Source of the DNA: Comamonas sp. BIGb0124
GTDB taxonomy: Bacteria > Pseudomonadota > Gammaproteobacteria > Burkholderiales > Burkholderiaceae_C
NCBI RefSeq assembly: GCF_003752175.1
Contig: NZ_RJVF01000009.1
Coordinates: 434,001 to 498,000 of the forward strand
DNA: 64,000 bases
Direction of reading: 5' to 3'
Shown piece by piece: positions 35,580 through 46,903 of this stretch. Numbering within the stretch: position 1 is the first letter of the stretch; each line of letters opens with the position of its first letter. Made by a program: the position numbers and the translations under genes. The notes beneath the pieces are model-generated. The model had not been told where the DNA came from. It ran no database searches and saw only the letters and a list, made by a program, of their open reading frames with translations.

Positions 35580-36980
35580 TCAGACCGCTTGGGCGGCCGT
35601 TTCGGCGACGCGGTGAGCCGGCCTGCCGGCGTCGTCGCGAATCAGGACCTCGCCGCGCAGTGTATAGGCGTACGAGTCCACGATTCTGACATCGACCATT
35701 TGTCCGACAAGGCGATCCATGCCGGGGCCGGCCGCGAAGTTCACCACCCGGTTGCACTCCGAACGGCCCATGAGTTCGGGGGCTTCGGGGCGCGATTTCT
35801 TGGACGGGCCTTCGACCAGGATGCGCTGCACCGTGCCGATGCGGCTCTGCCCGATGCGCTGCACATTGGCCTCGAGTTCGGCCTGCAGTTGCTGCAGCCG
35901 CTGCAGCTTGACCGCGTGCGGCGTGTCGTCGGCCAGGTTGGCGGCCGGCGTGCCCGGGCGCGGGCTGAAGATGAACGAGAAACTGGCGTCGTAGCCGACG
36001 TCGGTGACCAGCTTCATCATCTTGTCGAAGTCGTCCTGGGTCTCGCCGGGGAAACCGACGATGAAGTCGCTGCTCATGCTCATGTCGGGACGGATGGCGC
36101 GCAGCTTGCGGATGATGCTCTTGTACTGAAGGGCGGTGTAGCCGCGTTTCATGGCCATGAGGATGCGGTCGCTGCCGTGCTGAACCGGCAGGTGCAGGTG
36201 GCTGACCAGTTTGGGCACGCTGGCGTAGGCATCGACCAGGCGTTGCGTGAATTCGTTGGGGTGGCTGGTGGTGTAGCGGATGCGCTCGATGCCGGGGATC
36301 TCGGCCACATACTCGATGAGCAGGGCGAAGTCGGCGATCTCGCCGGTGCCGCCCATGCTGCCGCGGTAGGCATTGACGTTCTGGCCCAGCAGCGTGACTT
36401 CGCGCACGCCCTGGTCGGCCAGGCCGGCGACTTCGGCCAGCACGTCGTCGAAGGGCCGCGAGACTTCTTCGCCGCGGGTGTAGGGCACCACGCAGTAGCT
36501 GCAGTACTTCGAGCAGCCTTCCATGATGGAGACAAAGGCCGTGGCGCCCTCGACCCGTGCCGGCGGCAGATGGTCGAACTTCTCGATTTCGGGGAACGTG
36601 ATGTCGACCTGGGGTTTGTTCTGCAGGCTGCGTTTGTTCAGCAGCTCGGGCAGGCGGTGCAGGGTCTGCGGACCGAAGACCACGTCCACGAAGGGCGCCC
36701 GGGCGATGATGGCCGCGCCTTCCTGGCTGGCCACGCAGCCGCCCACGCCGATCTTGACGCCCTTGGCCTTGAGATGCTTGATGCGGCCGAGGTCGGAGAA
36801 GACTTTTTCCTGGGCCTTCTCGCGCACCGAACAGGTGTTGAACAGGATGAGGTCGGCCTCGTCGACATTCTGGGTGGCCTCGTAGCCTTCGGCGGCGTTG
36901 AGCACGTCGACCATCTTGTCCGAGTCGTACTCGTTCATCTGGCAGCCGAAGGTCTTGATGAAAACTTTGGGGGACGTCAT
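35580..36980 (-). CDS. miaB: tRNA-2-methylthio-N6-dimethylallyladenosine synthase
   Basis: A radical-SAM methylthiotransferase acting on A37 of tRNAs that read UNN codons. The 466-residue protein has the UPF0004 cysteines Cys13, Cys50 and Cys82, the radical-SAM motif CSKYCSYC (Cys156, Cys160, Cys163) followed by VVPYTRG, and a C-terminal TRAM domain. It is the first gene of a run with glrK, the qseG-like gene and glrR. Confidence 0.96.
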   Translation of the reverse strand: MTSPKVFIKTFGCQMNEYDSDKMVDVLNAAEGYEATQNVDEADLILFNTCSVREKAQEKVFSDLGRIKHLKAKGVKIGVGGCVASQEGAAIIARAPFVDVVFGPQTLHRLPELLNKRSLQNKPQVDITFPEIEKFDHLPPARVEGATAFVSIMEGCSKYCSYCVVPYTRGEEVSRPFDDVLAEVAGLADQGVREVTLLGQNVNAYRGSMGGTGEIADFALLIEYVAEIPGIERIRYTTSHPNEFTQRLVDAYASVPKLVSHLHLPVQHGSDRILMAMKRGYTALQYKSIIRKLRAIRPDMSMSSDFIVGFPGETQDDFDKMMKLVTDVGYDASFSFIFSPRPGTPAANLADDTPHAVKLQRLQQLQAELEANVQRIGQSRIGTVQRILVEGPSKKSRPEAPELMGRSECNRVVNFAAGPGMDRLVGQMVDVRIVDSYAYTLRGEVLIRDDAGRPAHRVAETAAQAV

Positions 36981-37395
36981 GGGGTGTCGCTTTCTGTTGT
37001 CGTGCGTGCGGGCCGGTGACAGCGCGGGTGCGATGCCGGCAGCGGCATCTGCCGATCAAAAAGAAGAAGAAGGGCGGATGCGCGATGTCAAGGCCGCTTG
37101 TTCCGGGCCTGGTTGGGCCGGCGGGGCGGGTACGGGAGAGGGGAATGCCGTTCAGCGGCGCGTGGCAGTCGGGGGTCTGAACGGCGGATGGGCGGCGCAA
37201 TCGCACCCGGACAGGCAGGGCTGCCGGCGCGGATGCGCCTGGCCGGAGGAGAGGGGGCGTGGGCTGTGTCTTGTGGTGCAGCGAATCATGGTGTTTATCC
37301 AGAGGCTGAATACACCGGATTCTAGGGCGCAGGCCGACCCCCGGGGCTTGAGGCCGAGTGCTTTGCTCGGCCAACCACGCAGCGGCGAAGGGGCT
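36981..37395. other. Intergenic region upstream of miaB
   Basis: About 415 bp with no convincing gene. On the minus strand it should hold the miaB promoter. It contains an AAAAAGAAGAAGAAG tract near 37058-37072 and a short dyad GGTGT/ACACC spanning 37289-37315, whose role is unknown. Confidence 0.45.
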
Positions 37396-37581
37396 TCAGG
37401 CCGCCTCGACCTCGATTTCGGTGTCTTCGATCCACCAGACGGTGTGCGGATCGGAGGCCACGGCCGCCAGCGACTCGGCCAGCGTCAGCCGCATCTCGGG
37501 TGTGGCGATCACCCATTGTCCATAGCCCGCAGTCGAAGCCTCTGCGTTTGCCGATCTCCAACCCAGTCTGACGTATTGCAT
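37396..37581 (-). CDS. Small hypothetical protein
   Basis: A 61-residue protein, MQYVRLGWRSANAEAS at the start, rich in Ala, Glu and Trp, with no membrane segment or known motif. GGAGAG lies 5 nt before the ATG on the minus strand, a better ribosome site than that of any alternative start. It lies alone between miaB and a divergent SDR gene. I do not recognise it. Confidence 0.55.
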   Translation of the reverse strand: MQYVRLGWRSANAEASTAGYGQWVIATPEMRLTLAESLAAVASDPHTVWWIEDTEIEVEAA

Positions 37582-37833
37582 ATTGCTCTCCCCGGTATTT
37601 TTCACTTGTATATCAGGTGCTTTATTTTTTCTTTAGTTCATCGACGGCATAGACAGATTTCACATTCTCGACGTCCTGTAAAGCACTTCGCGTTATGCAG
37701 AGCCCCGGCAGGTGCCCGGTCGCCTCTGCATTGTTGATGCAAATGAAATTGTGTAATTGAATGATCGGTGATTATCAATTTGGATGAATAATCCACAATG
37801 GCCGCTTCCAGATCTCAACCGAGGAACCGCGCC

Positions 37834-38574
37834 ATGTCGAACCCCACCCATCCTGTTGCCTTGATCACGGGGGCTTCCCGTGGCATCGGTGCCGCCATTG
37901 CGCGCCGCTTGTCCCGCGAGGGTTATGCGGTGGCGGTGAACTACGCGTCCAACGCGGTCGAAGCCCAGGCGCTGGCCGGTGAACTGGCTGCATCGGGCGC
38001 GCCGGCCATCGCCGTGCGGGCGGATGTCTCTGACGGTGAACAGGTGAGACAGCTGTTCGATACGGTCGAGCAGCAACTGGGCACGGTGCAGGTGCTGGTC
38101 AACAATGCCGGCATTCTGAAGACCGCGCCGCTGGCCGAGATGACCGACCAGGCTTTTGCCCAGAGCTTTGCCATCAACACCCAGGGCGTGTTCAACACGC
38201 TGCGCGAAGCCGCCGGCCGATTGGGCGAGGGCGGACGCATCGTCAATCTGTCGACCTCGGCGCTGGCCTTGAACCTGCCGGGTTATGCCGTGTACAACGG
38301 CACCAAGGCGGCGGTCGAGGCCTTTACCCGGGTGTTCGCCCGCGAACTGCGTGGCCGCCGCATCACCGTGAATGCCGTGGCCCCCGGCCCGGTGGCCACC
38401 GAGCTTTTCCTGGACGGCAAGACGCCCGAACAGATCGCCCATTTCACCAAGATGCCCCCGCTGGAAAGACTGGGGCAGCCCGACGACATCGCCGGCATCG
38501 TGGCGTTCCTGGTCGGCGAAAGCGGCAGCTGGATCAACGGGCAGGTGGTACGTGCCAATGGCGGTATCGCCTAA
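37834..38574 (+). CDS. Short-chain dehydrogenase/reductase (FabG-like)
   Basis: A 246-residue classical SDR. The cofactor motif TGASRGIG lies at residues 12-19, the NNAG motif near 90-93, and the catalytic Ser140, Tyr154 and Lys158 (YNGTK) are all present. The family reduces ketones or oxidises alcohols with NAD(P)H; the substrate is unknown. GAGG precedes the ATG at 37834. It is convergent with katG, 29 bp away. Confidence 0.88.
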   Translation: MSNPTHPVALITGASRGIGAAIARRLSREGYAVAVNYASNAVEAQALAGELAASGAPAIAVRADVSDGEQVRQLFDTVEQQLGTVQVLVNNAGILKTAPLAEMTDQAFAQSFAINTQGVFNTLREAAGRLGEGGRIVNLSTSALALNLPGYAVYNGTKAAVEAFTRVFARELRGRRITVNAVAPGPVATELFLDGKTPEQIAHFTKMPPLERLGQPDDIAGIVAFLVGESGSWINGQVVRANGGIA

Positions 38575-38603
38575 GGCCGTTTCCGGCCCGAGATCCAGCG
38601 GGC

Positions 38604-40970
<2,367 letters not shown>

Positions 40971-41054
40971 TTAGCCCTCATAATGTAATAGCCGCAAGCA
41001 AATGAACCTAATTTTCCAATTTGAAAAAACTATTAAAGATGGCGGTGGGCTGGA

Positions 41055-42494
41055 TCAGAGCAGCTTGCCTGGGTTCATGATCTGGTTCGGGTCGAGAATC
41101 TGCTTGATCCGCAGCATCAGCTCGAGCTCGAACGCGGGTTTGTAGAGCGGCAATTCGTCGCGCCGCAACTGGCCGATGCCGTGCTCGGCGCTGATCGAGC
41201 CGCCATGGGCGCGCACCAGATGGTGCACGAGCCCGTTGAAACGCAGCGTGGCGTGGTGGATCCGTTCGGGCGGGGTGTCCAGCGGCAGCAGCACGTTGAA
41301 GTGCAGATTGCCGTCGCCCAGGTGGCCGAAGTTCACGATGTGCACGGCCGGATCCGCCGCCCGCAGTGCAGCTTCGGCTTCCCGTACAAACACGGGCAGG
41401 GCCGAGATGGGCAGCGCGATGTCGTGCTTGATCGCTCGGCCTGCGCGGACCTGGGCGTGCGAGATGCCTTCGCGGATTTTCCAGACATTGGCGCTTTGCG
41501 CGTCGCTGGTGCAGACCGCGGCGCCGTCGATCCGGCCATCGGCCAGTGCGCTGCCCAGCGTGGATTCGAGCAAGGCGCCGAGGCCGAAATCGTGGGTGTC
41601 GGCGAGCTCGACAAGGGCATGGTATGCGTGCCGGCTTTCGAGCGGCGCGCGCAAGCCGGGCGTGTGGGCGAGCACCAGAGCGAGCGACTCGTGCGACATC
41701 ATCTCGAAGGCGGCCAGGCGTTCGCCGCAGGCCGTCCGCAGCCTGGCCAGCAGAGCCACCAGATGGTCGAGCCCATCGGCGCCGACCCAGGCCGTGGCGC
41801 GTGCCGTGGGCCGTTCGTAGAGCTTGACCACGGCACCCGTGATGACGCCCAGCGTGCCTTCCGAGCCCACGAACAGGTGGCGCAGGTCGTAGCCGGTGTT
41901 GTCCTTGCGCAGGGCGCGCAGGCCGTTCCAGATGCGGCCGTCGGGCAGCACCGCCTCGACGCCGAGCACCAGGTCGCGTGCCGTGCCGTACCGCAGCACG
42001 GCGATGCCGCCTGCGTTGGTGGCCAGGTTGCCGCCCAGTGTGCAACTGCCCTCCGAACCCATCGACAGCGGAAAAAACCGGTCGTGTGCCAGCGCCGCCT
42101 CGTGCAATTGCGCCAGCGTGACGCCGGCGTCGGCCGTCAGGGTGTTGTTGATCGGATCGACCTGGCGCACGCGGTTCAGGCGTGTGGTGCTGAGGATGAG
42201 CTGCGCGCCGCTGGCGTCGGGCGTGGCGCCGCCGCTCATGCCGGTGTTGCCGCCCTGGGTGACCACGGGTGTGTGCGTGTCGTGGCAGATCTTCATGACC
42301 GCCGCGACCTCCTGGGTGTCGGCCGGGCGCACCACGGCGGCGGCGTGGCCGTGCCACTTGCCCAGCCAGTCGGTGGTGAGGGCGGCGAGCACCTGGGGAT
42401 CGGTGACCAGTCCGGCATCGCCCACGGCGGCACGCAGGCGCTGGATCAGTTCGGGCGCGGCGAACGCGGCGGGTGGGAGTGAGGGGCCTGACAT
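41055..42494 (-). CDS. FAD-binding oxidoreductase (GlcD/D-2-hydroxyacid dehydrogenase-like)
   Basis: A 479-residue flavoprotein with an N-terminal PCMH FAD-binding domain (VVTQGGNTGMSGGA near residues 75-90, and GSEGSCTLGGNLATNAGG) and a C-terminal FAD-oxidase domain with HIVNFGHLGDGNLHFNV and AEHGIGQLRRDEL. Relatives oxidise D-lactate, glycolate or D-2-hydroxyglutarate and pass electrons to quinone or cytochrome. It is divergent, 88 bp away, from the LysR gene at 42583, so it may belong to the catabolic cluster that follows. Confidence 0.87.
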   Translation of the reverse strand: MSGPSLPPAAFAAPELIQRLRAAVGDAGLVTDPQVLAALTTDWLGKWHGHAAAVVRPADTQEVAAVMKICHDTHTPVVTQGGNTGMSGGATPDASGAQLILSTTRLNRVRQVDPINNTLTADAGVTLAQLHEAALAHDRFFPLSMGSEGSCTLGGNLATNAGGIAVLRYGTARDLVLGVEAVLPDGRIWNGLRALRKDNTGYDLRHLFVGSEGTLGVITGAVVKLYERPTARATAWVGADGLDHLVALLARLRTACGERLAAFEMMSHESLALVLAHTPGLRAPLESRHAYHALVELADTHDFGLGALLESTLGSALADGRIDGAAVCTSDAQSANVWKIREGISHAQVRAGRAIKHDIALPISALPVFVREAEAALRAADPAVHIVNFGHLGDGNLHFNVLLPLDTPPERIHHATLRFNGLVHHLVRAHGGSISAEHGIGQLRRDELPLYKPAFELELMLRIKQILDPNQIMNPGKLL

Positions 42495-42582
42495 GGCGAC
42501 GAGTCTAGGCCGCGGGTTGCGGCATGGCACTTGCTAACTTGTTCGTCATGATTAACCTTTTGTTATGGATCGGGAGGCGCCC

Positions 42583-43503
42583 ATGGCGCTGAACCTGCGG
42601 CAGATCGAGGTCTTCCGTGCGGTCATGATCACCGGCTCGATCCGCGGCGCCTCGGAGTTGCTGTTCGTCTCCCAGCCGGCCGTGAGCCGCCTGCTCGCGC
42701 ACACCGAGCTGCGGGTCGGCTTTGCGCTGTTCCAGCGCGTCAAGGGCCGGCTGTACGCCACGCCCGAGGCCAAGAAGCTGTTCCGCGAGGTCGAGTCGGT
42801 CTATGCCGGCGTGCAGCGCGTCAACCAACTGGCGCGCGATCTGGGCGAACACCGGGAAGGCATCCTCAATGTGGTGTCGAGCCCCAGCGTCGGGCAGATG
42901 CTGATTCCGCAGGCGATCGCGGACTTCCGCCATCACAACCCGCAGGTCAAGGTGACCTTCCAGTTCATGGGCTTCAAGCCGCTGGTCGACTGCATCCTGG
43001 ACGGCCATGCAGACGTGGGCGTCACCATCCTGCCCGTGGAGCACCCCAATGTGGTGACGCAGCGGCTGGGCAGCGGGCGGCTGGTCTGCGTCTGTCCATA
43101 CAACCATCCGTTGCTGCGCCGCTCGATGCTGTCGGTCGCCGATCTGGAGGCTTTTCCACTGATCTCGTACGAACGCGAGACACCCTTCGGGCAACTGGTG
43201 GAGGGCCTGTTCCAGGGCGCAGGCATGGAGCCGCGCCCGGCCATCGAGGTGGGCTCGCCGCAGAACGCCTGCGCGCTGGTGCAGGCCGGTGCGGGCATTG
43301 CGCTGGTCGACGAATTCTCGGTGCGCAGCTGGCCGACGGGCACCCTGGTGGTGCGTCCGGTGCAGGACGCACCGGTGCTGCACGCCCATTTGGTGCATTC
43401 GCGTTTCGAGCCGCTGTCGCAACTGGCCCAGGCCTTTGTCGACCAGTTGCGCAGCCTGATGAACGGCGACCCGGCCGCTGCGGCGGAATCCGGCGCTCCA
43501 TAA
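42583..43503 (+). CDS. LysR-family transcriptional regulator
   Basis: A 306-residue regulator with an N-terminal winged helix-turn-helix (LRQIEVFRAVMITGSIRGASELLFVS) and an effector-binding domain that follows. It is likely to control the divergent FAD oxidoreductase gene and/or the nine-gene cluster beginning 163 bp downstream. The start at 42583 has GGGAGG 5 nt upstream; the ATG at 42565 is an alternative. The effector cannot be told from sequence. Confidence 0.9.
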   Translation: MALNLRQIEVFRAVMITGSIRGASELLFVSQPAVSRLLAHTELRVGFALFQRVKGRLYATPEAKKLFREVESVYAGVQRVNQLARDLGEHREGILNVVSSPSVGQMLIPQAIADFRHHNPQVKVTFQFMGFKPLVDCILDGHADVGVTILPVEHPNVVTQRLGSGRLVCVCPYNHPLLRRSMLSVADLEAFPLISYERETPFGQLVEGLFQGAGMEPRPAIEVGSPQNACALVQAGAGIALVDEFSVRSWPTGTLVVRPVQDAPVLHAHLVHSRFEPLSQLAQAFVDQLRSLMNGDPAAAAESGAP

Positions 43504-43666
43504 CATGGTGTTAAGGGTTGCGCATGAAAAGGCACACGACAGCCGAGGCCGGCTTGTCCAAGATAGCGGTCATCAGCAGGCCCCGGCATGCCGCACTCCG
43601 AGAAGGGTGCAACGCCGAGGGCCTTTCCTCTTCCGCAGAGATTCCGAGACGAAAGCCACCGCTTCC

Positions 43667-44605
43667 ATGACATCGCTCAGCCTTCCCGATCACCTTGCCC
43701 ATGCCCAGGGCGTGTTCACCATCTGCCCCACGCCTTTTGCCGCCGACGGTGTCGTCGACGAGGCCAGCATCGCCACGCTCGTCGAGTTCCAGATCGAGGC
43801 CGGTGTGGCCGGCCTGGCCATCCTGGGTTTCCTGGGAGAGCTGCACAAGCTCTCGGGCCTCGAACGCCAGCAGGTCATCCGTGCGTTCGTCGCGCAGGCC
43901 GCCGGTCGCGTGCCGGTCTGGGTCGGCGTGCGTGCACTGGGCATCGCCGGTGCCATCGAGCAGGCCCGCGAGGCCGAGTCGATGGGCGCGGCCGCCGTGT
44001 TCGTCGCACCGCTGGACAAGGCCGGCGATGCGCAGCAGTTCGAGTACTACCGCCTGGTGGCTCAGGCCGTGTCGATCCCGGTCGTCATCCATGATTTCCC
44101 CGACTCGTTCGGCACCGAGATCAGTGCCGAACTGGTGGCCCGCCTGGGCCGCGAGGGCGGTGTGCACATGATCAAGATGGAAGAGCCGCCGGTCGGCCCC
44201 AAGATCTCGCGCATCCTGTCGCTGGCCGAAGGCCGCATGAAGGTGTTCGGCGGCCTGGGCGGCGTGTATTTCCTGGAAGAGCTGGAGCGCGGCGCAGCGG
44301 GCACCATGACCGGCTTCGCATTCCCCGAAATCCTGGTGCGCATCTACCGCCACTACGCCGCCGGCGACGTCGCTGCGGCAGCCGCCACGTTCGACCGCTA
44401 CTGCCCCCTCATCCGCTACGAGTTCCAGCCCAAGCTGGGCCTGGCGCTGCGCAAGTACACCTACGTCAAGCGCGGCGTGATCGCCAACGACTTCGTGCGT
44501 GCACCCGGCATGCGCATGGACCCCATCACCGCGCGTGAACTGGAAGCCACCGTGGCGCGTGTCGGTCTGTCGCTGGCGCAGCGCGGCGTGTTCAACGTCG
44601 ATTGA
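43667..44605 (+). CDS. DapA-family lyase/aldolase
   Basis: A 312-residue protein of the dihydrodipicolinate synthase/N-acetylneuraminate lyase superfamily. The Schiff-base lysine is present (Lys170 in HMIKMEEP). The pyruvate-binding motif GTTGE of DapA is replaced by GFLGE (54-58), and the catalytic Tyr of LYNVP is replaced by His142 in IHDFP. It is therefore not a lysine-pathway enzyme; it probably cleaves or condenses another keto acid. First gene of a nine-gene co-directional cluster with gaps of 6-49 bp or overlaps. Confidence 0.85.
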   Translation: MTSLSLPDHLAHAQGVFTICPTPFAADGVVDEASIATLVEFQIEAGVAGLAILGFLGELHKLSGLERQQVIRAFVAQAAGRVPVWVGVRALGIAGAIEQAREAESMGAAAVFVAPLDKAGDAQQFEYYRLVAQAVSIPVVIHDFPDSFGTEISAELVARLGREGGVHMIKMEEPPVGPKISRILSLAEGRMKVFGGLGGVYFLEELERGAAGTMTGFAFPEILVRIYRHYAAGDVAAAAATFDRYCPLIRYEFQPKLGLALRKYTYVKRGVIANDFVRAPGMRMDPITARELEATVARVGLSLAQRGVFNVD

Positions 44606-44621
44606 AGGAAAGGTCGCCGAT

Positions 44622-45401
44622 ATGGATCTCGGAATCAAAGGACGCCATGCGCTGGTGTGCGCATCGAGCAAGGGCCTGGGCCGGGCCTGCGCGCTGTCGC
44701 TGGCCCGCGAAGGCGCCGAACTGACGCTGGTGGCACGCGGCGCGCAGGCACTTGAGGAAACCGCTGCCGCCATCCGTGCGGAAACCGGCGTGACCGTGAC
44801 CGCCGTCGTGGCCGATGTCACCACGGCCGAAGGGCGCGCAGCGGTGCTCGCAGCCTGCCCCCAGCCCGACATTCTGGTCACCAACGCCGGCGGCCCCAAG
44901 CCCGGCGATTTTCGTGACTGGGATCGCGATGTGTGGATGGCCGCGCTCAACGACAACATGTTCACGCCGATCGAACTGATCCGCTCGACCGTGGACGGGA
45001 TGATCGCCCGTCGCTTCGGCCGCATCGTCAACATCACCTCGGGTGCGGTCAAGGCGCCGATCGACATTCTCGGACTCTCGAACGGCGCACGCAGCGGGCT
45101 GACCGGATTCGTGGCCGGCCTGGCGCGCAAGACGGTGGCGCACAACGTGACCATCAACAACCTGCTGCCCGGGCCTTTCGAGACCGACCGGCTGCGCGAG
45201 ACCGCCCGCCAGTGGGCACTCAAGAACCAGCAGACCGAAGAGGCCGCGCTGGCCCAGCGCCGTGCGGCCAACCCGGCGCAGCGCTTCGGCACGCCGGCCG
45301 AGTTCGGCGACGCCTGCGCCTACCTGTGCAGCGCGCAGGCCGGTTTCATCACGGGGCAGAACCTGCTGATGGACGGCGGCGCGTATCCCGGAACCTTCTG
45401 A
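44622..45401 (+). CDS. SDR-superfamily protein lacking the catalytic Tyr and Lys
   Basis: A 259-residue SDR-like protein. The nucleotide motif reads CASSKGLG (13-20) rather than TGxxxGxG, and NAG lies near 88-90. Ser140 is present in VNITSGAV, but the YxxxK position reads LSNGA (Leu152, Ala156). Several Burkholderiales SDRs with a GLSNGARSGL block share this, so it is a subfamily rather than a sequencing error. It may use another residue or not be a dehydrogenase. It starts 16 bp after the DapA-like gene. Confidence 0.85.
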   Translation: MDLGIKGRHALVCASSKGLGRACALSLAREGAELTLVARGAQALEETAAAIRAETGVTVTAVVADVTTAEGRAAVLAACPQPDILVTNAGGPKPGDFRDWDRDVWMAALNDNMFTPIELIRSTVDGMIARRFGRIVNITSGAVKAPIDILGLSNGARSGLTGFVAGLARKTVAHNVTINNLLPGPFETDRLRETARQWALKNQQTEEAALAQRRAANPAQRFGTPAEFGDACAYLCSAQAGFITGQNLLMDGGAYPGTF

Positions 45402-45417
45402 CCCAGGACTTCATTCG

Positions 45418-46896
45418 ATGTTCGACCTCACCATCCGCAACGGCCGTGTCTCCACGCACGAATCGACCTTCATGGCCGACATCGGCGTGATCGATGGCCG
45501 CATCGCCGCCATCGGCCCCGGGCTCGCTCCGGGCCGCGAAGACGTCGATGCCAAGGGCCTGTGGGTGCTGCCGGGCGGCATCGACAGCCACTGCCACGTC
45601 GAGCAGCTTTCGGGCATGGGCGTGATGTGCGCCGACGATTTCTACTCGGCCACCGTGTCGGCGGCGTTCGGCGGCACCACCACCATCGTGCCGTTCGCGG
45701 CCCAGCACCGCGGCATGCGGCTGCCCGATGTGATCGGCGACTATGCGCAGCGAGCACGCGAAAAGGCCGTGATCGACTACGGCTTCCACCTGATCCTGGC
45801 CAATCCGGACGACACCACGCTGGCCGAGGAACTGCCCAAGGCCATCCGCGACGGCATCACCTCGCTCAAGGTCTTCATGACCTACGACGCGCTGCGCCTC
45901 GACGACTACCAGATGCTCGACGTGATGACCGTGGCGCAGCGCGAGGGCGCGCTGGTGATGGTGCATGCCGAGAACCACGACATCATCCGCTGGATCGCGC
46001 ACCGCTTGCTCGACCGGGGTCACGTGGCGCCCAAGTTTCACGGCGTGGCGCACGATGCGCTGGCCGAAAGCGAGGCCACCTACCGTGCCATCGCACTGGC
46101 CCGCCTGATCGATGTGCCGATCCTGCTGGTCCATGTCTCCAGCGCCGAAAGCGTGCAAATGATCCGCGACGCCCGCACATTGGGTGCCCAGGTGAATGCC
46201 GAGAGCTGCCCGCAGTACCTGTTTCTGAAGGCGGAAGACGCCGACCTGCCGGGGCTCGAGGGCGCCAAGTTCTGCTGCAGCCCGCCGCCGCGCGACGAAG
46301 CTTCGCAAGAAGCCGTGTGGCAGGGGCTGATCGACGGCACGCTGGCGGTGTATTCGTCCGACCACGCGCCCTACCGGTTCGACACCGGCGGCAAGCTGCC
46401 CCATGGCGATGCCACCACCTTCAAGCAGATGGCCAACGGACTGCCCGGCATCGAGCTGCGGCTGCCGCTGCTGTTTTCGGAAGGCGTGATGGCCGGCCGC
46501 ATCGGCATCGAGCAGTTCGTGGCCCTCACGGCCACCAACCATGCGCGGATGTACGGCATGGCGCCGCGCAAGGGCTTCATCGCGGTGGGTGCGGATGCCG
46601 ACCTGGCCTTGTGGGACCCCGAACGCCGGGTGCAGATCAGCCACACCCTGCTGCACGACAACGTGGGCTACACGCCCTACGAAGGGCGCTGGATTCAGGG
46701 CTGGCCGGTGCACGTCTTCAGCCGGGGCCGCCACATCGTCGACCACGACGAACTCCACGCCGAGCGCGGTTCGGGCCGGTTCATCGCCCGGGGCGTGCCG
46801 GGGCCGCTCGATACATCGGACACCGCACGCCGGCCGCGCGGGCGCCAAAACTTTCTCCGCTTGGTCGAAGACCAAGATTCCCTAGACCCGAGGTAA
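45418..46896 (+). CDS. Dihydropyrimidinase/hydantoinase-family hydrolase
   Basis: A 492-residue cyclic amidohydrolase opening five- or six-membered cyclic ureides or imides. The binuclear metal site is complete: His58 and His60 (GGIDSHCH), the Lys151 that is carboxylated in the family (SLKVFMTY), His183 (HAEN), His239 (LVHVSSAES) and Asp315 (SSDHAPY). The HCH form and the tail of about 35 extra polar residues are unusual. Amidase and racemase-like genes follow, as in hydantoin-use operons, but the true substrate is unknown. Confidence 0.9.
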   Translation: MFDLTIRNGRVSTHESTFMADIGVIDGRIAAIGPGLAPGREDVDAKGLWVLPGGIDSHCHVEQLSGMGVMCADDFYSATVSAAFGGTTTIVPFAAQHRGMRLPDVIGDYAQRAREKAVIDYGFHLILANPDDTTLAEELPKAIRDGITSLKVFMTYDALRLDDYQMLDVMTVAQREGALVMVHAENHDIIRWIAHRLLDRGHVAPKFHGVAHDALAESEATYRAIALARLIDVPILLVHVSSAESVQMIRDARTLGAQVNAESCPQYLFLKAEDADLPGLEGAKFCCSPPPRDEASQEAVWQGLIDGTLAVYSSDHAPYRFDTGGKLPHGDATTFKQMANGLPGIELRLPLLFSEGVMAGRIGIEQFVALTATNHARMYGMAPRKGFIAVGADADLALWDPERRVQISHTLLHDNVGYTPYEGRWIQGWPVHVFSRGRHIVDHDELHAERGSGRFIARGVPGPLDTSDTARRPRGRQNFLRLVEDQDSLDPR

Positions 46897-46903
46897 CGCA
46901 ACC

